A DNA stretch of 64,000 nt from Sweltsa coloradensis (GCA_024449915.1 JAMZAV010000065.1:670501-734500); one strand, 5' to 3'. Shown: positions 35,402-47,919, numbered from the stretch's first letter. Translations and numbers: made by a program. Notes: generated by a model not told the origin, from the letters alone.

Positions 35402-36596
35402 ATACTAGTCACGTGACCTATCGATCGTTTTAAGCTCCGCCCATTTCGAGTCGTCAATTATTATTGAATCATATTATACAGTATGCATGATTCGAAACCA
35501 CCTAGACGATGGTTCCATAGGGCAGAATGATCTACAGAGAAAGGTTTTATACAAGGTGACCATTCCAAGCTTTCTATATTATGGAGATATATTAACTTGT
35601 AGATTATTGACGACCATTTGAAGTTTTGTACAAATTGGCTTGTGGAAAAGGTACCAACCAAATGAAAAGAATAAATGTATATAGTGTAAAAATAGGCTTC
35701 ATGTAAAAGATAAGGCAAATTTTTAAATTCTCCAATTCTATGTGATAGGGCGAACCATACTAGAAATGTGCATCAAAATACAGATTTCCCGTGGATGCGT
35801 CTCTGTGGGGAGATTGATAGTGACACATCGGGTCTCGTGCAGGTAGGTATAAGTACTGTGTAATCCCCTCTCTGGAATCCCGCGCACGCAAAACACGTCA
35901 CATCCCATGCAGACAATTACGTGATGGTTCAATCACGGCGGAGAACCGACGGCGAGGCGGAGGCACGAGTGATATTGCGCGAGTCATCGGGGGCTCTTTC
36001 AACCCGTTCACATCCGTCCGTGACAGGCGCGGAGAAATCATACAAAAACAAGCTAATGTCTTGTTTGTAGCTATGACAGAAAATATGTACCTCGATATTT
36101 CCATGATTAAGATCCGTCGAGAAAGCCTCGAGTGGCTACCGGTATCACGAGCGAGCCAGCGATAAATTAGCGGCTAAAGGAGTTGAGTGGGTGCACGGAA
36201 GGTCCCTCGCAGGATAGAAATAGGCCAATTGAATCTTGAGAAAGTTTCAAAGAGATAAATGAACCGTTGAATTCTAAAAGAAACAACACAACACCGATGC
36301 CGTTCGGCAGTTTACCTCTGGCAGGCGAAATATCAATCATGCGAGGGAGATGCACGCCCGTGGACCCAAACCAAACCGCCCCTCATATTTATAATAAATG
36401 AGTCGAGGAGCCGCGGGAATGATTTTTTTATTTTATTTTAAAGAAATGATATAATTCACGTAGTGCAGTTTCGTGACAAACGAGACGGGGAACAATGGGG
36501 ATGATCTGTCTGGGGCGGACAGAGGCTAACGGCAACGTAATCACGGACGCCGAGGGGGGTGGACGCGCTGTTGCGAGAGCGCGCGCATCCTTGCAA
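35402..36596. other. No supported gene; unique GC-rich blocks
   Basis: Blocks at 35870-36010 and 36480-36600 are GC-rich with overlapping short minus-strand frames. None has both splice sites and a protein-like reading. They could be regulatory or exonic. Confidence 0.4.
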
Positions 36597-36931
36597 TCGC
36601 GTTTATCAATCACAACCTCATCGCGTTTTAGTACAACTAAACAAAATCCCGCTTGAAATATCAAACATTTCCATTCATTTTAATATAGTAGCAGCTACAA
36701 CCGCATCTCGGATGCGTTTATCAATCACAACCTCAGCGCGTTTTAGTACAACTGAAACAAAATCAGTTGAAATTATCAAACATTTCCATTCATTTTAATA
36801 TAGTAGCAGCTACAATCGCATCTCGGACGCGTTTGATCAATCACGACCTCATCGCGTTTTAGTACAACTAAACAAAATCACGTTTGAAATTATCAAACAT
36901 TTCCATATTTTTTAATATAGTAGCAGCTAAA
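36597..36931. repeat. Three tandem units of about 115 bp
   Basis: GCGTTTATCAATCACAACCTC-type starts fall at about 36599, 36715 and 36829. Each unit runs through TAATATAGTAGCAGCTACAA. Units are about 90% alike by eye. Confidence 0.9.
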
Positions 36932-37060
36932 CGAAAAAATATCCTATTTCCGTTCGCCCATTTTAAAAGTATTAACCGAGAGTGCATAATTAGCCCTTGC
37001 AGGCCCAATTGAAGATATCAAGACACATTAAAAACATATTTTTAAAATAGCAAGTATAAT

Positions 37061-37470
37061 GCCCTTGAAATTGCAGCTTTGCAAGTGAAATAACATAGTT
37101 ATATATTTGCAAACTTTCTATGCTTGTAATTTACGATCAATGGATTCCAAGATCAACTGCATGGCCAACATTTAACAACAATTTCACAAAATTGTACTCT
37201 ATTTAAAAAAACAACAGGCCTTGTAATTGAAGCTTTGCAAGTAGTATTTAAATATGCGTATGCTCGATGCAAGTCATTTGCGATCAATGGATCATAAAAC
37301 AAACCAAATGGCGAGCATTTTAAACTATTTAATTAAATGTTATAAAAATAGCCCTTGAATTTGAAGCTTTGCAACTAATGTTTTCATTAGCGATGCTCGT
37401 TGCAATTAATTTTATCACCAGTAGATCCCATAATAAAACAAATGGCGAGCTTTTTAACAACTACTTACTT
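37061..37470. repeat. Three degenerate tandem units of 134-156 bp
   Basis: GCCCTTGAAATTGCAGCTTTGC-like starts fall at 37061, 37217 and 37351. Each unit later has GATCAATGGATCATAA-like and AATGGCGAGC words. It is older than the adjacent 115-bp array and unrelated in sequence. Confidence 0.75.
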
Positions 37471-40400
37471 TGACAGATGAAGCTTTTTATTTGGCCAAAG
37501 GGTGGATTGGTTATTTTTAGTTAAAACTTAAAATGTTTAATCATTTCTTGGACTAGAAGAATTAAAAAGCTACGCGTTATATGAAAGAGGGTACTAGCTA
37601 GTTTGCCTCAAAGGCATGGAAATAACCGGGTACGCTTTAGGCAGAGAAGGGAGCGGGTACGGCCCTGTGTGTCACGGGCACATCCGTCAAATGTAGCCGG
37701 GCCCCAAGCAGAGAGCGGGGAGCAGCAAAGTGTGTTCTTAAACGATGCGATGAGCTATTGCCGGCAACCCGCGGACACTGACGCTGCAAACCAACGGGGA
37801 CCCCATACTGGTACAGATATTTCAGTTTACGTTTTTAAGGTCACTGCTCTAATAGGAGATTTAACCTGTTGCCGGAATGAACAGAGCTGCTATAAAAAAT
37901 GAAAATATTACCGCATACCATATTTTGAATAAATGACTGGGTTCGAGAGGCGAATGCCTCTATTACCAACATTTTATTGGCTTGGTGTAGAGATTATGCA
38001 AGAGATATCCATGTAGGTGCAAGAATTTAGCCTTCGGAGAGTTGATAATTGAATCAACAGGGAGTGGAATGGCTCAATGAAATCACGAAATGCAAAGAAT
38101 TTGTATTGGACATCTCCAAAAGGTGGAGAAACGTCGAGATTCCCAACATGATATTGCTCATCCCAAAACACAACAGATTATGTTATCAACATCTTGGTAA
38201 GAAAATTGTGAAAACCAATATTAAATGGCATTAACTTAAATTATTACAAATGTGATTTATAGTTTACCGGTGTGATGATAATACCATGGCTGCAGAACAA
38301 TGTCAGCTTTCAATTCCTCAGAGCCAACAAAATCGCGTCAAAAAGTTTGAACAAATAAATTATTGTTAACAAAAATGTAAGAGGCTGATTTTGATGCCGT
38401 ACAAGTGTGCGTCAATACTGACAAATTACATCCTATACATATTATATAAGTATAACGAAAACAGAATATTATATTTTTTATATCCAGTCCAGTCGCCACA
38501 TTTTTTAAAACGGTGTAACATTCACAAGCATGTTTGTAAACATTCAACAGTATAGATAACATATGCCCCTATCAACAGAAAGAAGTATTTGTCGTACATA
38601 TAAAACATATTATTTTCAAGTCTAAATTGAAAGAAATATCGTAGGATACCGGAGTAACCAATCCAACACAATCTCCTTGTTGTAAGTGATCGAGCTCATT
38701 GCCAGCAATTCAAGTCTGTACGAGTTCCAGAGAATTAGTTAATTCCCTTTGTAGTAATTAAGATCGCTGTCCTAATACGAACCATCATTAATCTTCATGT
38801 ACAATTACAAAACAAACGACACAGTCAAGATGTCGATGTGGATCGTGTGTAGGAACTACGAAGGAAATGAATAGTGTCTAATGAAGACACACAATCATTC
38901 TGATTAAATGAACATGTTGAGATTCTCCGGTCACACCTTTGGTCCGTGGCTGCACACGGATGTCCGATTGTTTGTACAGCCACGTGTGTGCGTGTGTGTG
39001 TGTACACTGTGTGGTCCCACTCCCACACAGACAGGGCTGCGGGCAGAGGACACGAGGGCGGAGCAAATAGTCTACTTAGGGATTTAGAGAAAACCAAATA
39101 AAATGTTAAAACTACAATTATGACAAGTGTGTGGTCTGCGGTGTCCCCGGGTGACTTGCAAGGTAGAACGAGCCGGCTGCGCGCGCACACATTTCATTTC
39201 AACCACTTAGCAGAGTTTGGCACACTTGTTGGGAATTATTTTTAAACTTTATACATTCGTGTACGTACGAGAGGTTGGTTAGTTATGTGACAGGTCAAGT
39301 TTACTTACATGTAAATGTTAAAAAGTCTTATGAGTAAGAAAACCTTCGGATATGCCAGACGTGCAACAAGATATAAACCAAATACTTCTTAGCATTTCTA
39401 TCACGAATGGTCTTGCAAGACTAGAGATAGGTGAGAGTAGTGCGTATAGAACTAAATTATCATTTGTCATAATATCATAATTTACAGGAAACGCACTATT
39501 AATTTCGACACTTACTCCAAAATTGTCCATTTAAAAAACGATTTAATAGATCTTCGATTATCTTGACTTTCGTGAATTTTCACTTGAATTATTTTTCTTG
39601 CAAGTCCTGCTTCATTTTTTTTGTATAAGAATTTGTTTTCATTAAAGAATAATATAAGTTGTGAAATAACATTACATGTCCCATCAATTGCACTTCTGGT
39701 AAAATAAATGCCCAATCAATGGGGTCATTTCTGTAAACGATCTAGTTATTTTAGCGTCGAACGTTGGACTCCATAGAACGAAATATGAGGTGATACGTGT
39801 ACACACATAATGATGGATAGGATGGCGATGGCCATGGCTGGTAAATATCAACCATCGCACAGGACCATCTTTAGAGAATTTCTTAGACTTCTGATTTTTA
39901 TCCCCACCACCCAGGCTAGTTTGCAACAAATCCAGACAAGTTAAAAGTAATGGCCCGAATAATTTATTATGTGCATGTTTTGACTCTGTTTAATTCCCCG
40001 AAGAAGTTTCCAAATAACGCAAGGACAACGTTTATGAACTAAAGTTTTAAACGGAAACACGAAATAAACCGGAAGAAATATATAAGAGTGCCTCCATAAT
40101 ATTATCATAAACACAGAAAAATAACAACATTTATATCAAGCGTTCAAATGTTATTGAAACAAATATTTTGTTAAGAAATTTAATAGGATACTCTCGCTTC
40201 ATGGTAAAAAGTTGGGCCCACCGGCATGATGATAAGAATCCTCTCAACAACAACAAGTAAATACGCCTGAATGGAACAATAGCAAATGATCTTGTGTTGT
40301 GAATACGAACGAGGATCTAAACGTCCTGAAACAACATCATAATACAATAACCGTAACAACTCTATTCATCGCGTGTTTTAATTCACCGTATCAAGGCAGA

Positions 40401-41429
40401 AAAACAACGTATTTTACATAATAAAATATGCCTTACTAATTTGAGGTCAATATAAAGCATGCAAATAACGATTACATTTCTGTTAAAATAAAGCAACAAT
40501 AAAAGTAATGTTGATAAATAAAGATATTCTATTTGAATGCGTTGGCCAAATCACATATTGATCGTGCATATTACGCTTGGTGGATCGAGCTTTAAAATCG
40601 GTTCCAGACGGATTAAAGGTAAACAATATTTACCCCACAAGTGTGTAACATTAATATACAGTCCCATTTATTTGTCTTGTCCAATGCACGTATTGTTCAA
40701 ACGCAATGTGCACATCACTCCTCACAATGTCAATGACAAAATAAAACTGAAGACCGTGGTATATTGCAACAAAAATATGAGTCGTCTCGTAGATAGAGTT
40801 TTGGGCCTTACATGGCACCTCACTAGACCAAATAAAAGTAAATTCACTAAATCAATGATCTAAAATCCCAAAAGTCTATTGCATGGAAAGTTAGTTACAG
40901 GAATAAGTCGGAAATCCAAACAACTCTGAATTTATTTTTATTTTCATTTCAACTCCTGAATGAAAATAGCTCCAAGTTTCCCCGATCGACATATCACTCC
41001 CGTTGTCTTCGTCGTGCACGAAAACAAGTATAAAACTGCCTTACAGCGATTGCACATGCGACTCTGGAATCACACAAGACTATTACTTCTGTTTGGTTGG
41101 ACGACAATGCTAAATTTTGAGAAGTTGTGCACGATAGTAATGTGCACAATATCATTGGGTACGTGCACTTTTTCACTATAGTATCTTGGAAATTTCAATA
41201 TCCACTTTGGTGGTGGTTTTATCTTTTAAGTACCTTGACAACGGTACAACAATTAAATAATATCAAGTTATTAAAAAAAATACTGAGATAGGGGGACAAT
41301 ACATAAAACTGTTGTTAAAATGTTGTGTTGTTCGCGGCCATGGTGGGAAATGTCTCCACGATACTGGTGCATTATCTAGCTCGTCCATGCAACTATCGGG
41401 GGATGATCAATGATGATTCACGTGACAAC
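37471..41429. other. No supported gene in about 4 kb
   Basis: A GC-rich patch lies at 37600-37810 and a (GT)n run at about 38985-39004. Otherwise it is AT-rich. The longest frames (121 codons minus at 38825-39190, 108 codons plus at 40537-40863) have no recognisable domain and no protein-like codon bias. Confidence 0.45.
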
Positions 41430-41515
41430 CGTGGGGTTCGAACACACGCCCGCCAGTGTTCTGGCCACACCACGCGGAAGACTGATCCAGGAGCAGTGAT
41501 TTACTGATCCCACCC
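41430..41515 (-). mobile_element. Possible tRNA-derived sequence
   Basis: The minus strand shows GCCAG-AACAC-TGGC followed by a B-box-like GTGTTCGAACCCCAC. The arms pair, but the acceptor and D arms do not. It is likely an old SINE head. Confidence 0.35.
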
Positions 41516-43298
41516 TGATGTCTATCCCCATGCTGGGAGCGCGGGCCAGGGATATACTTACCCAATGTGGAACCATTACAGCTAATAATTTAATCGCCGC
41601 ATACAAAACAATATATCTATCTTCCTTTAGATAATTATTGAAATAATTTATTACCATCAAAAAAATATGAACATTTAATTTGCAGAGCCGATACATAGAT
41701 AGATACGGATATAATCTAACATAATGGGCCTTTTTTTACTTAACTAATTGTTTTAAAGAGTTTGAAATACGGAGCAGGTAATTTACATAATTACAACATA
41801 TGGGTTTAAGAGAGGGGCATAGTTAATGTTGTTATTTATTGATAGCCAATGGTCAAACAAAAACATGCAGCATAATTTTGTAAACCCTATTTAAACAGAG
41901 TGTTTAACTTGTAGTGGGCTACCACAAAGTCAATTAGCTATTATAGCCTTTGTAATTTTTCAAGTGGTTACAATAAATTTTGAAATAATTCGTCGTTTTT
42001 CTGCTGGTAACTTCTTCTTATGGACGTTAGTACACCCACACAATTATATTAATTTTCATAATGTAGTGAAGACCATACCGACAGGACGGTCTCATGAATA
42101 TTAAGTAACGTTTAAGACTCTTATTCAGGAGGATTAAACTATAAATGCTTAATATGGCCAAATTGGGTTGAGAGTTTATTTGTGGACCTTTTGATAGGTT
42201 TTCATTTCAGCGTTATTGACCAATTTTATTTTTGCTAATTAATGCTAAAAGATGGAAATAATACTAAATTAAAGCATTTTTGCTATTTTGTGCTAAAAAT
42301 GTGGCATTGGGTTTAATTTTAGCTAAATGCCAATTTGAGGTATTTAGGCAGATACTTTGGAGAAAAAACTTACTTTAAAAACTGTTTATTGTAGCAATTC
42401 TATTAGAAAATACGTATTACACGCATTTTTAAATTAATGCTAATTAATGCTCATATTTGGGGAAATTCAAGCTACAGAAAGAAAAAAAAACTGATTTCAC
42501 GGGGCCCTACTTATGACCATCGCTGTAACGTGTACAAGCTGCGTTATAGTATAATTACGTACTCGCGAGGATCTGACTTCGGCAATCTACATTACATAAA
42601 ATGTACATGTTGGCATATTTACGCCATGTTTTAAAGAAAGTGAATGGGCGATCCATTCGCCAGGAAAGAAACTAAGTAACATACAGCATTTTCTAACCCA
42701 ATTTATGTGAGATTTAGGAAGTATTAACAAATAAAAACTTAGAAAGCCTACAAAACACTAATTAGTAAAATAGACCGTACACTTCATGTGTTGGGTACCA
42801 TCTCACTTTAGAAAATATGCCAACAAAAGCAGACCCAGAAATAATACCATGTCAAACTACTGACCAATTTCCTCTTGAATGAAACCTTACTAATTAATGA
42901 TCCTGATTCCTGAATAGTTAGAATATAAAAAATATCACTTTATAAATTTATATAATGTAATCATGATGTCCGATTTAGCTATCTATTGAACAAAATATCA
43001 GTTTTACGTGCCATGGCGTACGATAGAGGCTACTCAAACTATGAAGCGTGGAAAAATCCACACATTCCACGTCCTATAGTTAAACGGGATCGTTCATTGA
43101 CAGCCCACTACTTTATGTATATAATTATGGACCGCAATTACAAAATGAACATATGCGTTAATGATTTACTGCTTTTGTAAATGACTAACACTTTTCTTAT
43201 AATTATAAAATTAGTCTTCAATGATCGAAATCGGTGCATTCATCAGTTTCCTAATGAAATTTGTCCGTTTGTAATTGCTGGTGACTGGCTCGTATTAA
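41516..43298. other. No supported gene; AT-rich
   Basis: A TTAATGCTAA-rich stretch at 42230-42445 recalls the interior of the hAT-like MITE at 18748. No ends could be identified. Remaining frames are short. Confidence 0.45.
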
Positions 43299-43391
43299 CG
43301 CCTCCCGGTTTGGCAGGAGGCGGACCCATGAGCCACTTGTCATGTCATGGCAAGTGTCGATGCCGAGCAGAGATAGTACCAAGTTTGGTAC
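43299..43391 (+). other. Three consecutive small hairpins
   Basis: CGCCTCC/GGAGGCG (43299-43305 with 43316-43322), CACTTG/CAAGTG (43334-43339 with 43351-43356) and GTACCAA/TTGGTAC (43376-43382 with 43385-43391) fold independently within 93 nt. No known structured RNA family is recognised. Confidence 0.6.
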
Positions 43392-43705
43392 ACAACCATT
43401 AACACCAGCGGGAAACTTGTTCCACGAAATTAATGCATTTACTTTGCGTAACTAGGCAAAAGGAACAGAGATTTCAAGTTATTATGGGCGTCTAAGGTAG
43501 ACGTTGTTTGTGCCAACATGCTACATAACTTACTTGCATTCATTATTTATAATGTAACACTATTATTTTTAGCTCTCACCGATGAGGATAATAACATTTA
43601 ATTTTAATTTAATGTATTGAATGGCGTTCAAATGCTCCTAAATGTTTAAAAAACTATATATTTGTTTTCTCTACAATTACATAGTAATGTATTAGTAGAA
43701 CATAT

Positions 43706-43745
43706 CAGGGGCGGATCCAAAGGCGGGGGGGGGGGGGCGCCCCCC
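43706..43745 (+). mobile_element. hAT-type terminal sequence, left end
   Basis: CAGGGGCGGATCCAAAGG followed by G and C runs is typical of hAT-like termini. A possible right partner, GGATCCGCCCTTTG, ends at about 46812. The flanking 8-mers GAACATAT and GTACATAG match at only 6 of 8 bases, so the pairing is weak. Confidence 0.35.
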
Positions 43746-44204
43746 CCTCACCAAACAAAACAATAACACAAATTTATACCAAAACATAAACACGTGTAGG
43801 TTTTGTTTTCACTTCTCTGCATAGGTTTTGAGATTTTCAGATGATTCAGTTGATTGTTACAAATTGAACGTCCTAGTATGTATCCCAACAAACTTGGACA
43901 AAGTATTAGGTTCAGATCTGAAGTCTAGCTTTGAGCCCATATGCAGCCAGTACCGGTACTCAACTTTATTGTCACTGATAAAGGAGATAATGATAATTAA
44001 ACTGTTAAATGAAATTTGTTCCCTCAAGAACATTTCCAACTAATTCAACAAACAATCAGCAAAGCAATGACATGTTACAAACAGCTTGATGGGAATATCT
44101 ACCCTCTTCTAAAGACTTTGGTGCAGATTCTGCTAACTCTACCTATTGCAATAGGTTATAGTGGGTAGCAAAGCTTATGTACGCCATTGGTTATAGTAAC
44201 CTCT
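43746..44204. other. No supported feature
   Basis: Unique AT-rich DNA. One 71-codon plus frame (43828-44043) and its minus-strand shadow have no recognisable motif. Confidence 0.45.
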
Positions 44205-44236
44205 ATATTAAATAAATAATAAATAAATAAATTTTC
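44205..44236 (-). mobile_element. Tail part of a SINE split by a MITE
   Basis: ATTAAATAAATAATAAATAAATAAATTTTC is the AAATA-rich tail that belongs to the SINE body resuming at 44787, as judged from the intact copy at 4044-4464. The last 8 bases are the left copy of the MITE's target duplication. Confidence 0.55.
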
Positions 44237-44786
44237 GGTACTTGTTCATTAACGGGACCCCCCTCAATATTTTGTTAATTGGTCCCCCCATCGTCGTTTT
44301 TTTTACTTATTTCGGTTTACAATAAATAATTACAACTTGCGAGGAGTTGAATATGACTCTGACAGTGAACTTGACTCACACGTTTAACATGACTTAGGCG
44401 AGTACAGTCCATTGGAACGCGTAGGCCTACATGAGAGCAGTCGTCGCCGTGCAACTGACATTGACATTCACGGACACCAAATGAACCTTCAAAACCTTTA
44501 ACGTCGCTATTTTAAACGAAAGTACTTTTCCATTGACAATCCTTTATATTTAAAATAGCGACGTTAAAGGTTTTGCAGGTGGAGTATGTTGGCGTAGGCC
44601 GTGTCACTCCTGGCACAAATGTATGTAGCCGGATAGGATGTTTTTGAGGCTTTGTTCGAAATAATTGTGTTTTCCTGACCTCCTGAAACTCAGATGGAGT
44701 AGATGTAGTAGTTATGATTGTCTAATGACATGTTTTCACTGAATTTTTACATTTTTTTGGGGGGGGCCCGTTAATGAACAAGTACC
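44237..44786. mobile_element. hAT-like MITE inserted in a SINE tail
   Basis: The ends are GGTACTTGTTCATTAACGGG and its inverse, each followed inward by C or G runs and T/A runs. The flanking 8-mers AAATTTTC (44229-44236) and AAATTTTT (44787-44794) agree at 7 of 8 bases. The 550-bp element has no coding capacity. A perfect 26-bp inverted repeat lies at its centre. Flanking sequence on both sides belongs to one SINE, giving a relative age: SINE first, MITE later. Confidence 0.7.
44491..44574. repeat. Perfect 26-bp inverted repeat in the MITE centre
   Basis: 44491-44516 (AAAACCTTTAACGTCGCTAT plus TTTAAA) is exactly inverted at 44549-44574, with a 32-nt loop. Perfect identity in a diverged element suggests a young internal palindrome or gene-conversion-maintained pair. 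Confidence 0.9.
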
Positions 44787-44958
44787 AAATTTTTATTTAG
44801 AGTCTGCCCACTCAGTTATATAACTGATTTTCAGTGGGGGACTTTAAATCAAACTCAAAGCGACCAAGCCAACCCTGCAGGCCCCGACGCAATCGACGAG
44901 TGAGCGATAACCAATTCCAAAGATCGATATTTTTAATAGGAAATATAGCATTAGTTCC
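44787..44958 (-). mobile_element. SINE 3' fragment
   Basis: It matches 4065-4205 closely: TTTAGAGTCTGCCCACTCAG, CAGTGGGGGACTTTAAATCA, GGCCCCGACGCAATCGACGA and TAATAGGAAATATAGC. The tRNA head is missing. It continues the tail at 44205-44236 across the MITE insertion. Confidence 0.7.
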
Positions 44959-45162
44959 TTTACTCTAGTCATGTGTCTCCAATTTTGTTCATAACATTTT
45001 TTACTTTCAAAATAGTCACTAATTGCAAAGTTTTTCAATGACTTTATGTAATAAGCTTTACGTTTTAAAATGTATTTATCTGGCACTACAGTAAAGTAGT
45101 GAGTGCATGAAATAAGTTATTAATTAAATGCCTATTTTTATCTTGTTCGTTACAAACGTTTT

Positions 45163-45931
45163 TGGATGAGCGAAGCGAAGACTTCAATTACACTGACCCC
45201 CCAAAAAATTTAGCTCGTTTTTTTTTGTTTTTTTTTTGTTTGTTTGTTTGTATTTTTGTCTGTTTGTTCGCTCTCTACCGGGCAAACGGCATATCCGATC
45301 TTGATGAAAATCAGAGGGGACCTTCGAAACCTCTGAACTTAGAGCTGTATTGTTTTTGGGAACAATCGAAGAAATATTTATCATGAATATCGTACTTTTA
45401 CGATTTTTTTCGATTTTTTGTGCGATATTTTCGTGCCATTTGGGCCAATTCTGACCAAACGGGTGGGGCTACAACGTTCATATTATACATGGACATTAAG
45501 GTTATGGTGATGTAGTACCTTTTGAAAGAAAAAGTTGAAAAAGTTAGCCAGAATCCATAGAAATAAAGCTTTTATTATAAGTTTTTTGATTTTTTGTACG
45601 ATATTTTCGTGCCATTTGGGCCAATTTTGACCAAACGGGCGGGGCTTCAACGTTCATATGATACATGGACATTAAGGTTATGGTGATGAAGTACCTTTTG
45701 AAAGAAAAAGTTGAAAAAGTTAGCCAGAATTCATAGAAATAAAGCTTTTAATATAAGTTTTTTAACGGTAAATAATAACAAATTGGCAAGTAACAATAGA
45801 AACTTGACAACAATCACCTACAATGCGAGGCAGCATAACAAAGCACTTGCAGAAGTAAAGATATCCTACGCAAACAAAAAACTTTAAAAAAGCTCATCCA
45901 TCAACGCGGCGGGACTTAAGCGTTTTCCTAG
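45163..45931 (+). mobile_element. Helentron-like element, subfamily A, copy 4
   Basis: It starts TGGATGAGCGAAGCGAAGA and ends GCTCATCCATCAACGCGGCG...GCGTTTTCCTAG, with T on both sides. The 5' simple tract is T-rich. Two tandem 176-bp interior units contain CCAAACGGGTGGGGCTACAA-type words (first ATATTTTCGTG near 45425, second at 45601). It is very similar to copy 1 and to 62386-63149, implying fairly recent spread. Confidence 0.75.
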
Positions 45932-46070
45932 TTTTATTCAACAGCTACCGCAGAACGGACATTCTCAACACTCAGGCGTTACTTTGAAGAGTTGGATGAG
46001 GGCAAGAATGGCGGAAGATCGCGCTTATGAACGTTCATAGAGATATCGACGTGTGTGTTGAACGTGTAAT

Positions 46071-46653
46071 TGGATGAGCGAAGCGAAGATTCCATTTCAC
46101 TACACTGGAGAAAAAAATCCGGAATGTTTTTTTTTCTTTTCTTTTTTCTTTTTTTGTATTTTGTGTGTTTGTCCACACGATTCCGGCTAAACCGATACTC
46201 CGATTGCGATGAAATTTTATGGAGGTCTTCGAAATCTCTGAACTTAGAACTGCCACGTTTTTGAGCACAATCGGAAAATTATTTCTCATGAAAATCGCAA
46301 TTTTACGATTTTTTTCGATTTTTTTTTAAATTTCTTCGACTTACAACACCTACATGCTTTGTCCGATTGTAATGATTTTTTCACAGAACCTTAATTTTAT
46401 GAATTGATATATTCTTGTGAAATTTGAGGGTTATCAAAAAACTATTTTTTACGAAAATCTCAATTTTACGACTTTTTTCGATTTTTACAATTTCTTCGGC
46501 TTATCACACCTACATGCTTTATCCTATTGTAATGATTTTTTCACAGAACCTTAATTTTATGAATTGATATATTCGTGTAAAATTTGTGCGCAATCGAACA
46601 ATTATTTCTTATGAAAATTTTACAATACGCGCGGGACTTGAGCGTTTTCCTAG
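46071..46653 (+). mobile_element. Helentron-like element, subfamily B, copy 5
   Basis: Standard 5' end, subfamily B signature (CACTACACTGGAGAAAAAAA), T-rich tract and about two interior units. The 3' end is shortened: the GCTCATCCA inverse repeat is absent, but GCGCGGGACTTGAGCGTTTTCCTAG remains. This may be an end-deleted or recombined copy. Confidence 0.7.
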
Positions 46654-47010
46654 TAAATAGATTTGGTGGGCGAAAAAACAGAAAATTTGACTTTATCATT
46701 TGAAATGTGGTGTTTTTTTTTCTTTAAATGTAAAGAAGAAAAGAAATCACAGTCAATTTCCCCCAAACCCCCCGGTGCGCCCCCGTCACTTGAATCCTGG
46801 ATCCGCCCTTTGGTACATAGGCCTACGAAGGTTTCCAGTAGAGCTATAAGGTAATCCAAAATAGGGAGCGGAAATTACATGACTGATATTTCTTTCGGGC
46901 CTACGTAGATAAAACCCAATTGTCATCTTTTTTGTGCAAATCTACTTAAAACAACTGCACCGTAGAAAATTACACATGACTGTATAATCAATCAATAATT
47001 GGATTGGAAT
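46654..47010. other. Short unique spacer between Helentrons
   Basis: It contains CCCCCCGGTGCGCCCCCGTC and GGATCCGCCCTTTG (to 46812), a possible hAT-type right end, plus one TAGGCCTA at 46818-46825. No gene is seen. Confidence 0.45.
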
Positions 47011-47742
47011 TGGATGGTAGCGAGCGAAGCGAAAACTTCAATTTCACTGACCCATCAAAAAATTAAGCTCCAATGTTTTTTTTTTTTTTTTTCTGTTTGT
47101 TCGCACGATTCCGGGCAAACGGCATAAGCGATCTTGATGAAAATTGAAGGGGACCTTCGAAATCTCTGAACTTAGACGTGCCACGTTTTTGGGTACAATC
47201 GAAGAAATATTTCTCATGAATATCGCACTTTTACGATTTTTTTCGATTTTTAGTGCGATATTTTCGTGACATTTGGGCCGATTCTGACCAAACGGGTGGG
47301 GCTACAAAGTTCATATTTTACATGGACATTAAGGTTATAATGATGTAGTACCTTGTGAAACAAAATTGAAAAAGTAACCAGAATCTATAAAATAAACGTA
47401 CTTTACGGTTATTTTCTGATTTTTAGTGCGATATTTTCGTGACATTTGGGCCGATTCTGACCAAACGGGTGGGCTACAACGTTCATATTTTACATGGTAA
47501 TGGTGATGTATTGCTTTTTGAAAGAAAAAGTTGAAAAAGTTGGCCAGAATCCATAGAATAAAGGTTTTAATATGAGTTTTTTAGGTTTAGAATAACAATT
47601 AAGAAGTAACAATAGAAACTTGACAACAATCTACTACAATGCATTCAAAAAGCACTTGCAAAGGAAAAGTGGTCCCACGCAAACTAAAAATTTTCCAAAA
47701 AAGCTTATCCATCAACGCGGCGGGACTTAAGCGTTTTTCTAG
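47011..47742 (+). mobile_element. Helentron-like element, subfamily A, copy 6
   Basis: The 5' end is modified (TGGATGGTAGCGAGCGAAGCG, an insertion in the usual motif). The interior is subfamily A with two units about 172 bp apart. The 3' end has ATCCATCAACGCGGCGGGAC and a CTAG terminus at 47739-47742. Small deletions make it a more diverged copy. Confidence 0.7.
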
Positions 47743-47783
47743 TATTTGCAAGTATGGTACATAGTATATACATACATATAGAT

Positions 47784-47919
47784 ACATACATACATACATA
47801 CATACATACATACATACATACATACATACATACATACATACATACATACATACATACATACATACATACATACATACATACATACATACATACATACATA
47901 CATACATACATACATACAT
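47784..47919. repeat. (CATA)n microsatellite
   Basis: About 34 uninterrupted tetramers immediately 3' of Helentron copy 6. Minus-strand (MYVC)n frames of about 110 codons are products of the repeat. Confidence 0.95.

Noticed and set aside
38825..39190. 121-codon minus frame with a hydrophobic segment
   Set aside because: It passes through a (GT)n run, and no family or splice structure is visible.
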